Position numbers and translations under genes: made by a program
Shown here: piece after piece, positions 53,983-63,177 of the stretch
Layout of the letters: every line of letters starts with the position of its first letter
Numbering within the stretch: position 1 is the stretch's first letter
Source: Alteromonas oceanisediminis
Lineage (GTDB): Bacteria; Pseudomonadota; Gammaproteobacteria; Enterobacterales; Alteromonadaceae
Direction of reading: 5' to 3'
DNA length: 64,000 bases
Assembly (NCBI RefSeq): GCF_018474025.1
Contig: NZ_JAHCTA010000009.1
Location: 62,001-126,000, forward strand
Notes under the pieces: model-generated
Databases searched by the model: none
What the model saw: the letters and a program-made list of their open reading frames with translations, nothing else
What the model was told of the DNA's origin: nothing

Positions 53983-55077
53983 ATGAAGGTATTGCACATA
54001 TTTGGAATTATGAACCGTGGTGGCGCTGAGCTACGCACAGTGTCGTTAATACCGAAAATGCAGAAACACAATATTGAGTTTGATTTTGTTGCGTTGAGTG
54101 CGCAGCGCGGCGTTTTGGATAGCGATTTAGAGAAGCAAGGCTGCCAAATCCACTATGTACGCTTAGGATTGGGCATGTTTTGGCCGCTATATCGTCTTTT
54201 GGCGTCGGGTCAGTATTCTGCTGTGCATTCGCATGTTTCTCTGGTTTCCGGCTTAGTGCTGCTTATTGCCCGTGTGGCTGGCGTCAAAAAGCGCATTGCA
54301 CATTTTCGCAATACAACTGATGTGGCTCACGAGGGCCCATTACGACGTCTGCGCAATACCGTTTTCAAGAAATTGATTCGGCAACATGCCACGCATGTGC
54401 TCGGTGTTTGTCAGGGCGCGCTGGACGGTTATTGGTCACAGCAGCAACAGCAGGATCCACGTTTTAGTGTAATTTATAACGGCTTTCCTCTACCCACCGA
54501 TAGCGTACAGCCCGCATTTTGGAGAGCCTATCCAGAAATCCGTGAGAATGAGCCGGTGTTCATTAATGTCGCGCGTATGGATTATCAAAAGAATCACGTC
54601 AGGCAGGTCGATATTTTTGCTCAGTATGTTGCTCAATTTAACAGCGGCAGCTTGGTGTTTATTGGCAAAGAAAATGAAGACGTGAAACAAGCGATGCTGG
54701 CGGCCGCCCGCGAGCACAACATCGACGATCGCCTATTGTTCTTAGGTGAGCAATCCAATGTGATGCCTTTTCTTGCTAACGCATCTGCGATGCTATTCCC
54801 CTCCATGTGGGAAGGCTTGCCCGGTGGAGTGATTGAGGCAGCAAGTGTTGGAATACCGGTACTCGGCTCTGACATTCCGGGCATCAATGAAATTGCGGGC
54901 CAATTGCCACAGGTGATCCCTTTTCAACTATCGCGAAGTGATGCAGAGTGGGCTGGCGCGTTACATCAAGCCTACTTACAGGCGGCAGACCAAACTACCG
55001 CACGCGCGCAATTCGCTCACTCCATTTTTCAAATTGATGCCAATGTCGACCAACTCCGTCGCATTTATTCCGAATAA
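53983..55077 (+). CDS. Glycosyltransferase, family 4 type (GT-B)
   Basis: 364 aa. N-terminal acceptor domain starts KVLHIFGIMNRGGAELRT (GGAE glycine loop); donor domain has FINVARMDYQKNHVRQV, LLFLGEQSNVMPFLANASAMLFPSMWEGLPGG with the E-x7-E type motif (EGLPGGVIEAAS), and PVLGSDIPGINEIA. Transfers a sugar from a nucleotide donor to the growing repeat unit on the cytoplasmic face; specificity unknown. Its end overlaps the polymerase gene by about 35 bp. Confidence 0.87.
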   Translation: MKVLHIFGIMNRGGAELRTVSLIPKMQKHNIEFDFVALSAQRGVLDSDLEKQGCQIHYVRLGLGMFWPLYRLLASGQYSAVHSHVSLVSGLVLLIARVAGVKKRIAHFRNTTDVAHEGPLRRLRNTVFKKLIRQHATHVLGVCQGALDGYWSQQQQQDPRFSVIYNGFPLPTDSVQPAFWRAYPEIRENEPVFINVARMDYQKNHVRQVDIFAQYVAQFNSGSLVFIGKENEDVKQAMLAAAREHNIDDRLLFLGEQSNVMPFLANASAMLFPSMWEGLPGGVIEAASVGIPVLGSDIPGINEIAGQLPQVIPFQLSRSDAEWAGALHQAYLQAADQTTARAQFAHSIFQIDANVDQLRRIYSE

Positions 55078-56440
55078 ACCGCTTTTTTATAAAGTCATCG
55101 GTGTGTGGCTGGTGTCACTCGCTGGGCTTATTTCTTTCGCAGCGTACTTTGATGTCTTTGAAGCGCCTCGGCACACTCTTGAAGTGCTCACGACGGCGAA
55201 CTGGTTGGTGTTGATGGTGCTGATGGCGTTCGCTCTACCAAAGGGCATTTGGTCCATTTCGTTTATCTTCTTTGCTGCGTTTGGTGTTTTCCATGGTGGC
55301 TTGATTATGGCAAACGCGTTTGAAGCCATTACAGATGAAGACATTCAGTATCAAATCAGTTTCTGGTTCTTTAATGTAGAGACGGAAAATGCGATTCATT
55401 TGGTGAACCTAGGGATGACGGCGTTTTGCTTGGCCGCCATGATCTTGTCCAAATCTTCGATACTCAGTGTCCCCCCTCAACAGTCATCAGATGTATTTAA
55501 TCGGCGCATGTTTCATATGGGCGGTCTGGTGCTGATGCTGATGGTTGGCATATTCTTCGCCCTTTCTATAAGCCTGGGCGTGATCCAATCGTACGGTGCC
55601 TATCTCAATCTACTCTCTATGGTGCCCATTTACGGCACTATCTATGCGTATATTTATTTACTGATCGGGTTGGGTCTGGTCGTCGTTTCGGTGTCGTACA
55701 GGCCGGGGTTTGGTTGGCTATATTTCGCTGTATTTGCCGTTTGGGCGCTGGTGGCTTTCAAGTTGGGTTTGCGCGGTGAGGTCATGTTTCCCGGTACCGT
55801 TGCTGCCTGCATGCTGGGGCGGCGCATGATACCCATAAAAACTCCCACACTGATTGTGCTCGTGTTGGTGTTTTTAGTCGCTACGGGCATCGTAAAGAAC
55901 GCGCGGATTTCCGGTGATTATTCTGCTGTCGACTCGATTAATCCGCTCAATGCGGTTGCTGAAATGGGCTCTAGTCTGCGTGCGGTTCAAGAGGTTATCA
56001 AGTGGCGAAAACAGGGCGACGACCTTCTTTTGGGGGGAAGTTACTGGGCGCCGATAGAGCGCCAATTGGCGTTGATTATTCCTGGCTTAAACCGGCGCGA
56101 CGTTAAACAGGATCCCCGCTTATTAAATATCGTTGTACAGGAAAGGGCTGGACCAATCGGCTTTTCACCCGTCGCAGAGGCGTATATCAACTTTGGCGAA
56201 AAGGGCGTTGTATTTATTTTCGCGCTACTGGGGGCAATCATGGCGACTCTCGACAATCGGCCGTCACGCGTGCGCTTCGATCATTTTCTGGGTGTTGCCC
56301 TTGTGCCAGTGTTTATTATGATCCGCAACAGTTTTACGCACGTGCCTGTGCAAATTATATTGGGGATGGTATTGGTTTGGGGCATGATGTTTGTGGCGAG
56401 CAGTCGAATAGACATGTATAGTGACTCAAACCGTCAATAG
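55043..56440 (+). CDS. Wzy-like polysaccharide polymerase
   Basis: 465 aa with 10 or more hydrophobic helices. Between them a large loop holds SGDYSAVDSINPLNAVAEMG and VVQERAGPIGFSPVAEAYIN, the type of loop found in O-antigen polymerases that join repeat units in the periplasm. ATG 55043 overlaps the preceding gene; ATG 55037 is an equal option and a start at 54938 is unlikely because it adds a hydrophilic, low-complexity stretch. No close family assignment possible from sequence alone. Confidence 0.7.
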   Translation: MSTNSVAFIPNKPLFYKVIGVWLVSLAGLISFAAYFDVFEAPRHTLEVLTTANWLVLMVLMAFALPKGIWSISFIFFAAFGVFHGGLIMANAFEAITDEDIQYQISFWFFNVETENAIHLVNLGMTAFCLAAMILSKSSILSVPPQQSSDVFNRRMFHMGGLVLMLMVGIFFALSISLGVIQSYGAYLNLLSMVPIYGTIYAYIYLLIGLGLVVVSVSYRPGFGWLYFAVFAVWALVAFKLGLRGEVMFPGTVAACMLGRRMIPIKTPTLIVLVLVFLVATGIVKNARISGDYSAVDSINPLNAVAEMGSSLRAVQEVIKWRKQGDDLLLGGSYWAPIERQLALIIPGLNRRDVKQDPRLLNIVVQERAGPIGFSPVAEAYINFGEKGVVFIFALLGAIMATLDNRPSRVRFDHFLGVALVPVFIMIRNSFTHVPVQIILGMVLVWGMMFVASSRIDMYSDSNRQ

Positions 56441-56520
56441 TTTGTCACTTTACTGTTTATTCCGGTGGCACCTAAGACAAACATCACCAATAAAAATAAT
56501 AATAAAGAAAGGTTACCTCA

Positions 56521-57696
56521 GTGGATGTTGTTGTTACCTGTGAGTTTCGTTTTTTCCAATCACCCGATGGTGCTATTTGGACGCCCAGTGCGTTTACGGC
56601 TCAATTTTGGGAGCGATATCTAGTCGTTTTTGAGCGCGTTAAAGTGGTTGCTCGCGTGAAGGCCGTTGAAACGGTAGAGTCATCGTGGCAGCGCTCTGAT
56701 GCGAGTCGTGTTTCATTCGTTGCGATGCCCTACTACGTGGGCCTTGGTGGCTTAGTGCGCAATAGCTCCACGCTGATCAAAACCTTAAACGAAGCGGTGC
56801 ATCCAGGTGATGCGTTGATTTTCCGAGTGCCCTCTCAGATGGCGACGCTGGCGGCCCTCTTAGGGAATGCATCAGTCAAGCGCTATGGCCTCGAAGTGGT
56901 TGGCGACCCCGCAGATGTTTTTGCGTCAGGCATTGTTAATGGTCCGGCAGACAAATTGCTTGGTTGGCTAAGTGCATGGACATTAAGGCGCATGTGCCGA
57001 CACGCGATCGCCGCTAGCTACGTTACACAACATTATCTACAGCAGCGTTACCCCACATCGCCCTCGGCATTTTCGATTGCGTGCTCCAGTATTGAACTTG
57101 ACCCCACGTGGCTAAGAACAGAACCTCGCGAATATCGCCAGCCTGCAAAGAAGCTGCTGTTTATTGGTTCGTTTGGCCAGTTGTATAAAGGGCAAGACAC
57201 GTTGCTTGAGGCCGTTGCTCAACTTAAGCAGCAAGGGCATGAGTTACATCTGACACTCCTCGGCGGCGGCAAGTATTTAGACGACATGAAAGCCCTCGCA
57301 GAGACTTTAGCGATTGGTCACCTCACTCAGTTCGTGGGCGAGGTCAACGCTGATGACGTCAAAACTGCACTTGATGAAGCGGATTTATTTGTCATGCCAT
57401 CGCGCACGGAAGGGCTGCCGCGCGCATTGATCGAGGCAATGGCGACCGGCTTACCTGCTATTGGCTCTGCCGTGGGCGGTATTCCTGAACTACTTGAACC
57501 GCAGTGTCTGTTTGATGCGAACAACGTGCAGCAACTTACCGCACGTATCGCCATGTTAAGTCAGGCACCGGCATTATTAACGGCGATGTCTAAACGCAAT
57601 CGTTTGGTCGCCGAGGCCTACCAGAAGCCACTGTTGGAAGCGCGCCGTATTGCGTTTTACTTTGAACTGAGACAGCAGTTCGGAGCGACTGCATGA
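56521..57696 (+). CDS. Glycosyltransferase, family 4 type (GT-B)
   Basis: 391 aa from a GTG start (AAAGAAAGG upstream). The C-terminal donor domain is clear: KKLLFIGSFGQLYKGQDTLL, HLTLLGGGKYLDDMKALAE, LFVMPSRTEGLPRALIEAMA with Glu residues of the EX7E motif, and GLPAIGSAVGGIPELLE. The N-terminal acceptor domain is divergent. Preceded by an 80-bp gap, so it may start a second transcript; coupled to the next gene by ATGA. Confidence 0.87.
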   Translation: MDVVVTCEFRFFQSPDGAIWTPSAFTAQFWERYLVVFERVKVVARVKAVETVESSWQRSDASRVSFVAMPYYVGLGGLVRNSSTLIKTLNEAVHPGDALIFRVPSQMATLAALLGNASVKRYGLEVVGDPADVFASGIVNGPADKLLGWLSAWTLRRMCRHAIAASYVTQHYLQQRYPTSPSAFSIACSSIELDPTWLRTEPREYRQPAKKLLFIGSFGQLYKGQDTLLEAVAQLKQQGHELHLTLLGGGKYLDDMKALAETLAIGHLTQFVGEVNADDVKTALDEADLFVMPSRTEGLPRALIEAMATGLPAIGSAVGGIPELLEPQCLFDANNVQQLTARIAMLSQAPALLTAMSKRNRLVAEAYQKPLLEARRIAFYFELRQQFGATA

Positions 57697-58856
57697 AAGT
57701 TCTTCATTTATTAAAAACGGCGGTAGGGGCCAGCTGGGCGCTCAGGCAGACAACGCAGTTGGTTGCCCGGGGTGTCGAAGTCCATCTGGCGTTGCCGAAC
57801 GGACCGATGGTGGAAAAATACCGCGCTGCTGGCGTTCATGTACATATTCTCGATCCGGCACTGGTAGTCAGCAAACCTTGGCAAAACGTTGCTAAGGCCA
57901 ACGCATTGCGTTCACTGGTTAAAACCATTCAGCCAGACATTGTTCACAGTCACTTTGTGGCCACGACGCTGCTCATGCGCATCGCGATGAAAGGGATCTC
58001 GATCCCGCGTATTTTTCACATACCCGGGCCATTGCACCTGGAACATAAGCTGTATCGCTGGCTGGATGTTTATTCAGCCACTCGGCGAGACTATTACCTG
58101 GCGTCATGTCGATGGACACAAGATGCGTTAGTGCGGTTTGGTATCAGCAAAGATAAAGTCGGTTTGGCGTATTATGGCGTCAATGCTGAGGATTTCACCG
58201 CAGCAAGCACTGACCGTGCTGAAGATTTGCGCGCTGCGTTTAACTGGCCCGAAGATGTGTTTCTTGTGGGAATGGTGGCCTACTTTTATGCGCCTAAATC
58301 AGCCTTGGGGCAGTCAAGAGGATTAAAGGGGCATGAGGATTTGATCGACGCCATTGCCGTTGTTCACCAACAATACCCGCAGGTACGCTGCGTATTTATT
58401 GGGGGGCCATGGGACGGTGCGGATGATTATTATCAGCAAGTGCAAGAGTATGCCGACAAAACGGCTCTAGGTTTATGCCAGTTCATGGGAACGCGGTCTG
58501 ATGTGCCGCAGCTCTATCCCCAAATAGATTTGGCAGTGCATCCGTCTCATAGTGAGAACGTGGGAGGGGCTGTCGAGTCGATGTACGCCAACGTCCTAAC
58601 CCTGACCACGGACGTGGGCGGTTTTCCTGACCTGATCATCGACGGGGTGACCGGCTACATGTCTGCGGCGAAGGACCCTCAATTGCTAGCCAAAAAGATC
58701 ATACAAGCGATTGAGTCGCCTGAGCAGAATCAGCAACTGATCAAGCATGGCGCAATAAAAGTGGCCAGCGTGATGAATGTTGAAGACAATGCCCGGCACG
58801 TGCATGAATTCTATACTGCGATTTTACACCGAGCGGACAGTGGGGGCTATGCGTGA
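57693..58856 (+). CDS. Glycosyltransferase, family 4 type (GT-B)
   Basis: 387 aa; ATG overlaps the preceding stop (ATGA). N-terminus KVLHLLKTAVGASWALRQT, with HSHFVATTLLMRIAMK; C-terminal domain VGMVAYFYAPK, CVFIGGPWDGADDYY, LAVHPSHSENVGGAVESMYA and TTDVGGFPDLIIDGVTGYM. The usual EGLP is replaced by SENVGGAVESM, where Glu is kept. Third transferase of the cluster; its stop overlaps the phosphoglycosyl transferase start (GTGA). Confidence 0.87.
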   Translation: MKVLHLLKTAVGASWALRQTTQLVARGVEVHLALPNGPMVEKYRAAGVHVHILDPALVVSKPWQNVAKANALRSLVKTIQPDIVHSHFVATTLLMRIAMKGISIPRIFHIPGPLHLEHKLYRWLDVYSATRRDYYLASCRWTQDALVRFGISKDKVGLAYYGVNAEDFTAASTDRAEDLRAAFNWPEDVFLVGMVAYFYAPKSALGQSRGLKGHEDLIDAIAVVHQQYPQVRCVFIGGPWDGADDYYQQVQEYADKTALGLCQFMGTRSDVPQLYPQIDLAVHPSHSENVGGAVESMYANVLTLTTDVGGFPDLIIDGVTGYMSAAKDPQLLAKKIIQAIESPEQNQQLIKHGAIKVASVMNVEDNARHVHEFYTAILHRADSGGYA

Positions 58857-59455
58857 TAAAGCGATGGTTTGATCTGGTTGTTTCGCTAACTGCACTGGTT
58901 GTACTAATGCCGGTTATCGTCACACTGTGCCTGTTGGTTGCCATTAAACTCGGGCGTCCAATCCTGTTTAAGCAAATTCGCCCGGGGCTACACGGAAAGC
59001 CATTTTACTTACTGAAGTTTCGCAGTATGACTGACGCGCGAGACGCCAGCGGTGAATTAAAGCCCGATAGCGAACGTCTTTCTTCCTTTGGACAGAAGCT
59101 ACGCAGTACCAGCGTAGACGAGCTGCCCAGTCTCTTAAATGTATTGAAAGGCGATCTCAGTTTGGTCGGGCCTCGCCCGCTTTTAATGGATTATCTGCCA
59201 CTCTATTCAACCGAACAAAGTCGGCGGCATGAGGTGAAACCGGGTATCACTGGCTGGGCGCAAGTGAATGGCCGCAACGCGTTAAGCTGGGATGAAAAGT
59301 TTGCGCTGGATGTCTGGTATGTCGAAAACCGTACATTCTGGTTGGATATAAAGATCCTGTTTATGACCATCAATAAAGTATTCAAACGCGACGGTATTAA
59401 CCAAGCAGGCGAGGCAACAATGACGCGCTTCACAGGTAGTCAAAACCATGACTAG
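58853..59455 (+). CDS. Phosphoglycosyl transferase (PglC-like, small sugar transferase)
   Basis: 200 aa monotopic enzyme that puts the first sugar phosphate on undecaprenyl phosphate. One re-entrant hydrophobic helix (LVVSLTALVVLMPVIVTLCL), FKQIRPGLHGKPFYLLKFRS, the catalytic Asp-Glu in STSVDELPSLLNVLKGDLSL, VGPRPLL and PGITGWAQVNGRN. The short, PglC-type core without extra membrane helices, followed by PglD/E/F-like genes, suggests UDP-diNAc-bacillosamine as donor (inference). GTG start overlapping the preceding stop. Confidence 0.9.
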   Translation: MIKRWFDLVVSLTALVVLMPVIVTLCLLVAIKLGRPILFKQIRPGLHGKPFYLLKFRSMTDARDASGELKPDSERLSSFGQKLRSTSVDELPSLLNVLKGDLSLVGPRPLLMDYLPLYSTEQSRRHEVKPGITGWAQVNGRNALSWDEKFALDVWYVENRTFWLDIKILFMTINKVFKRDGINQAGEATMTRFTGSQNHD

Positions 59456-60092
59456 CACACTCTACATATTCGGTGCTGGTGGCCACAGTCAGGTGGTCGG
59501 TGATATTGCTGTTCTGAGCAAACGGTATACCCAAATTTGCTACTTTGACGATTTAAAGGCGATGGGGCAAGCATTGCTCGGTGGCACAGTCACGGGCACG
59601 ATTAAAGACGGTGTCCAGCGTATCAGCGACGCGCAGGGAAACAGTCAGGATACACATCAGGCGTTTGTTGCATTGGGCAACAACGAACAACGCCGCAAAG
59701 TCACCGAGCAACTTATGCGGCATCAGGTGAGTATCGCGACACTTATCCATCCCGGTGCAATCGTGGCAACGTCAGTCAGTCTGGGTGCTGGAACATTGGT
59801 CGTCGCTGGCGCAGTCATTAATCCCAACACGCGCGTTGGCGAGGGCTGCATTATCAACACCAATGCATCCGTTGACCATGATTGTGCCATTGCTGATTTC
59901 GTGCATATCGCGCCTGCGTCTGCGATTGCCGGTGGCGTTACCATTGAACAGGAAAGTTTTTTAGGGATCGGCTGCCGAGTGATCCCCGGAGTGCATATCT
60001 GCAAACAAGCAACGGTGGGCGCTGGCGCAGTTGTTATTCGTGATGTATCCACGAATTCGACAGTTGTGGGTGTGCCTGCCAATGAAATTTAA
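59448..60092 (+). CDS. Sugar O/N-acetyltransferase, NeuD/PglD-like
   Basis: 214 aa. Rossmann-like N-terminal part (LYIFGAGGHSQVVGDIA), then left-handed beta-helix hexapeptide repeats (VVAGAVINPNTRVGEGCIIN, SVDHDCAIADFVHIAPASAI with the catalytic His, GVTIEQESFLGIGCRVIPGV). PglD acetylates the 4-amino group of UDP-4-amino sugar. ATG overlaps the end of the phosphoglycosyl transferase gene by 8 bp. Context with an aminotransferase and PglF-type dehydratase supports N-acetylation. Confidence 0.88.
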   Translation: MTSTLYIFGAGGHSQVVGDIAVLSKRYTQICYFDDLKAMGQALLGGTVTGTIKDGVQRISDAQGNSQDTHQAFVALGNNEQRRKVTEQLMRHQVSIATLIHPGAIVATSVSLGAGTLVVAGAVINPNTRVGEGCIINTNASVDHDCAIADFVHIAPASAIAGGVTIEQESFLGIGCRVIPGVHICKQATVGAGAVVIRDVSTNSTVVGVPANEI

Positions 60093-60123
60093 TAACACCC
60101 AACTATCAGGGGATTAAAACACT

Positions 60124-61305
60124 ATGTTGAATACGCCTTTCTCTCCTTGGCCTGATTATGATCAAGCCGAAAAAGATGCTGTACTTCGCGTCATGGATTC
60201 AAACCGAGTGAATTATTGGACGGGACAAGAAGGGCGCGAGTTTGAAAAGGAGTTCGCTGCCTACACTGATGCGCAGTACGCTGTTGCTGTGGCGAATGGT
60301 ACCGTTGCGCTGGATTTAGCATGGATAGCCTTAGCATTACCTAAGGGCAGTGAAGTGATTGTCACTTCACGCTCGTTCATGGCGTCTGTTTCAACCATCG
60401 TTTTAGCCGGGTTAGTGCCGGTATTCGCCGATGTTGACCGCGACAGCCAGAATATCTCGGCCTCAACGATTGCCGCAAAAATTACCGAGAAGACGTCGGC
60501 CATACTGTGCGTGCACCTTGGGGGGTGGATGTGTGATATGGAGCCCATTCTAGCACTGGCAAAAGAGCATAACTTAAAAGTGGTTGAAGACTGCGCTCAG
60601 GCACATGGCGCAACCTATCAGGGCAAGTCGGCGGGTAGTTGGGGTGATATTGCAGCATGGTCATTCTGCCAAGATAAAATCATGACCACGGCGGGAGAAG
60701 GTGGCATGGTGACTACCAATGATAAATCGCTGTGGCAAACCGTATGGTCGTTTAAAGATCATGGTAAATCGTGGCAGGCGGTTTATGAAAAAGAGCATCC
60801 ACCGGGTTTTCGTTGGTTGCATGAATCCTTTGGCACCAACTGGCGCATGACGGAGATCCAAGCGGCGGTGGGGCGTTTGCAGTTGAAAAAAATGCCAGCG
60901 TGGCGAGCGACCCGCGCCAAGTATGCAGAACAAATTATGCAGACCTGCCGAAGGTTTGCGGCGTTTAGAGTCCCTGCCATCCCCGAAAATATGCAACATG
61001 CATTCTACAAATGCTATGTGTTTATTCAGCCTGATGCACTGATTGAAGGGACTACTCGCGATGACATCATCGCCTTGATCAATGCGCAAGAGGTGCCCTG
61101 CATGGCGGGTTCGTGCTCCGAGATTTATCTGGAGAAAGCATTTGATGATACCGGCTGGCGTCCTTCTGAACCTTTATCGGTGGCTCAAGAACTTGGTGCG
61201 ACGAGTATCATGTTTATGGTTCATCCCACCTTGACTCAAGCTGAAATTGATAAAACGTGTACCGCGATTGAATCAGCAATGTCGCAGGCGATGAAAAGGA
61301 ACTAA
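60124..61305 (+). CDS. PLP-dependent sugar aminotransferase, DegT/DnrJ/EryC1 family (PglE-like)
   Basis: 393 aa. Motifs: ANGTVALDLAWIAL, VIVTSRSFMASVSTIVLAG, VVEDCAQAHGATYQGKSAGS (PLP ring Asp), and SFCQDKIMTTAGEGGMV with the Schiff-base Lys. Family members transfer an amino group from glutamate to a 4-keto-6-deoxy sugar nucleotide. Between PglD- and PglF-like genes, so UDP-4-keto-6-deoxy-GlcNAc is the expected substrate (inference). 31 bp after the acetyltransferase, with CAGGGGAT upstream. Confidence 0.88.
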   Translation: MLNTPFSPWPDYDQAEKDAVLRVMDSNRVNYWTGQEGREFEKEFAAYTDAQYAVAVANGTVALDLAWIALALPKGSEVIVTSRSFMASVSTIVLAGLVPVFADVDRDSQNISASTIAAKITEKTSAILCVHLGGWMCDMEPILALAKEHNLKVVEDCAQAHGATYQGKSAGSWGDIAAWSFCQDKIMTTAGEGGMVTTNDKSLWQTVWSFKDHGKSWQAVYEKEHPPGFRWLHESFGTNWRMTEIQAAVGRLQLKKMPAWRATRAKYAEQIMQTCRRFAAFRVPAIPENMQHAFYKCYVFIQPDALIEGTTRDDIIALINAQEVPCMAGSCSEIYLEKAFDDTGWRPSEPLSVAQELGATSIMFMVHPTLTQAEIDKTCTAIESAMSQAMKRN

Positions 61306-61307
61306 CG

Positions 61308-63158
61308 GTGATGAGATTGGCAAGTGTTTACCTCATGCCCAGCTGGGCAAAACGATTCATTTTACTGAGTTGGGATGCGTTTAGCTTAGTGGTGGCATTT
61401 GTACTTGCCTATTGGATCCGCTTAGGCGTGTCGTCCAGTGTGATTGGCGAAGATGAAATAAAGTTGATGATTGGCAATGTTGTGCTGACATTATCTCTCT
61501 TCCTATTGGCCGGTTTGTACCGACAAATGCTACGTCATCTCGCGCTAAGTGCCGGAACGAGTATCTTATTTGGGGTATTTGCCTCAATCTTGTATTTGCT
61601 GCTCGCACGTGATTTGTTTGGTGCGTTTGTGCCGTTCAGCGTGCCGTTTATCTATTGCAGTTTTGCCATATTGTTGATTGGCGGCTTACGGCTGGTAGTT
61701 TACCTCGCTAATCAAGCGTCACATTATAAAACCACAGAACACTGTCTCATCTTTGGTGCCGAAGTGGCGGGGCGTACGCTGGCTAATGCTCTGCGCTCTG
61801 GCAACGATCTACAGCCTGTCGCTTTTATTGACGATAAGAAAAAGTATCTGGGTAAAAATATCAACGGCTTACCGGTACACGCAAAAGACCACATTCCCCG
61901 CTTGGTAAAAAAACACAAGGTCAAAAAGATCCTGTTGGCGGTCAACAACACATCGAATTTACGCCGCAAAGAACTCATAGGCGATTTGGTGCCCTACGCC
62001 GTTGAACTATTGACTGTGCCTGATGTAACCGAAATTGCTTCAGGAAAGCGTGAGATCCACGAGCTGCGTGAGGTTCGGATTGAGGAACTTTTAGGTCGCG
62101 AACCAGTACCGCCAATCGACTCGCTCCTACACATCAATGTAACGGGTAAACACGTGATGGTGACTGGTGCAGGCGGTTCTATTGGCAGTGAGTTATGTCG
62201 TCAAATCGCCCGTATTCAACCAGCCAGCCTTACCCTGTTTGAATTATCGGAATTCAACCTCTATTCAATTGAGTTTGAATTGCGCAAAAATCACCCGGAT
62301 CTGCAAATAAATTCAGTACTTGCGTCCGTTCAAGACAATGAACTTCTACACATCACCTTAAAGAAGTTTACCGTACAGACGATTTATCATGCGGCGGCGT
62401 ATAAGCATGTCCCTATGATTGAAAACAATATCTCTGCGGGCATTCGTAACAATATCTTCGGTACGGCGAATGTGGCCTTATGTGCGGCAGAGTATGAGGT
62501 CGAAAAATTTGTGCTTATTTCAACGGATAAAGCGGTTAGGCCGACTAACATCATGGGCGCAACGAAACGCTTTGCTGAGCTATTTGTACAAGGGATTGCC
62601 GAGCTTCATTCGGAAACGGAGTTTGCGATTGTCCGCTTTGGCAACGTACTGGGATCGTCGGGCTCAGTGGTCCCGGTGTTTGACCGTCAAATCAAGGCGG
62701 GCGGGCCGGTGACAGTCACTCATCCCGATATTATTCGCTATTTTATGACAATTCCCGAAGCCGCACTGCTAGTAATACAAGCTGGCTCAATGGGCAAAGA
62801 TGGCGAGGTGTTTGTTCTCGACATGGGCGACCCGGTCAAAATTGTTGATCTGGCGAAAAAGATGGCTCAATTGATGGGGTACAGCTTGAGTGAAAACCCG
62901 GATGATTCTGGCATCAAACTTGAATTCAGCGGTCTCAGACCCGGCGAAAAGCTTTTTGAGGAGTTACTCATTGACGATGCCGAGGTTGACACAGAGCACC
63001 CCCGCATCATGGGGGCAAATGAAGTTAAAATTGATTTTTCTGAAGTGGTGATGTTGATGGATCGCCTCAACTATGCGCTGGTAAATCATGACGAAGAAGA
63101 GGCGCGGCAAATATTGTTGGAAGCGCCTCTTGCGTATGCGCCCAGCTCCCTTCAGTAA
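61308..63158 (+). CDS. Membrane UDP-N-acetylglucosamine 4,6-dehydratase (PglF/WbpM/CapD-like)
   Basis: 616 aa. Four N-terminal transmembrane helices (to about residue 125), CoA-binding-like Rossmann domain (HCLIFGAEVAGRTLANAL), then the short-chain dehydrogenase domain with VMVTGAGGSIGSELCRQI, YHAAAYKHVPMIE and STDKAVRPTNIMGATKR, where Met replaces the usual catalytic Tyr as in this subfamily. Makes UDP-4-keto-6-deoxy-GlcNAc. GTG 61308 and ATG 61311 are equally possible starts (AAAAGGA upstream). Closes the PglC-D-E-F block. Confidence 0.92.
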   Translation: MMRLASVYLMPSWAKRFILLSWDAFSLVVAFVLAYWIRLGVSSSVIGEDEIKLMIGNVVLTLSLFLLAGLYRQMLRHLALSAGTSILFGVFASILYLLLARDLFGAFVPFSVPFIYCSFAILLIGGLRLVVYLANQASHYKTTEHCLIFGAEVAGRTLANALRSGNDLQPVAFIDDKKKYLGKNINGLPVHAKDHIPRLVKKHKVKKILLAVNNTSNLRRKELIGDLVPYAVELLTVPDVTEIASGKREIHELREVRIEELLGREPVPPIDSLLHINVTGKHVMVTGAGGSIGSELCRQIARIQPASLTLFELSEFNLYSIEFELRKNHPDLQINSVLASVQDNELLHITLKKFTVQTIYHAAAYKHVPMIENNISAGIRNNIFGTANVALCAAEYEVEKFVLISTDKAVRPTNIMGATKRFAELFVQGIAELHSETEFAIVRFGNVLGSSGSVVPVFDRQIKAGGPVTVTHPDIIRYFMTIPEAALLVIQAGSMGKDGEVFVLDMGDPVKIVDLAKKMAQLMGYSLSENPDDSGIKLEFSGLRPGEKLFEELLIDDAEVDTEHPRIMGANEVKIDFSEVVMLMDRLNYALVNHDEEEARQILLEAPLAYAPSSLQ

Positions 63159-63177
63159 CACCTACAGGACAAAACGA

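Noticed and set aside
59723-60082. 119-codon open frame on the minus strand
   Set aside because: Antisense to the hexapeptide-repeat acetyltransferase, whose repetitive codons create long open shadow frames.
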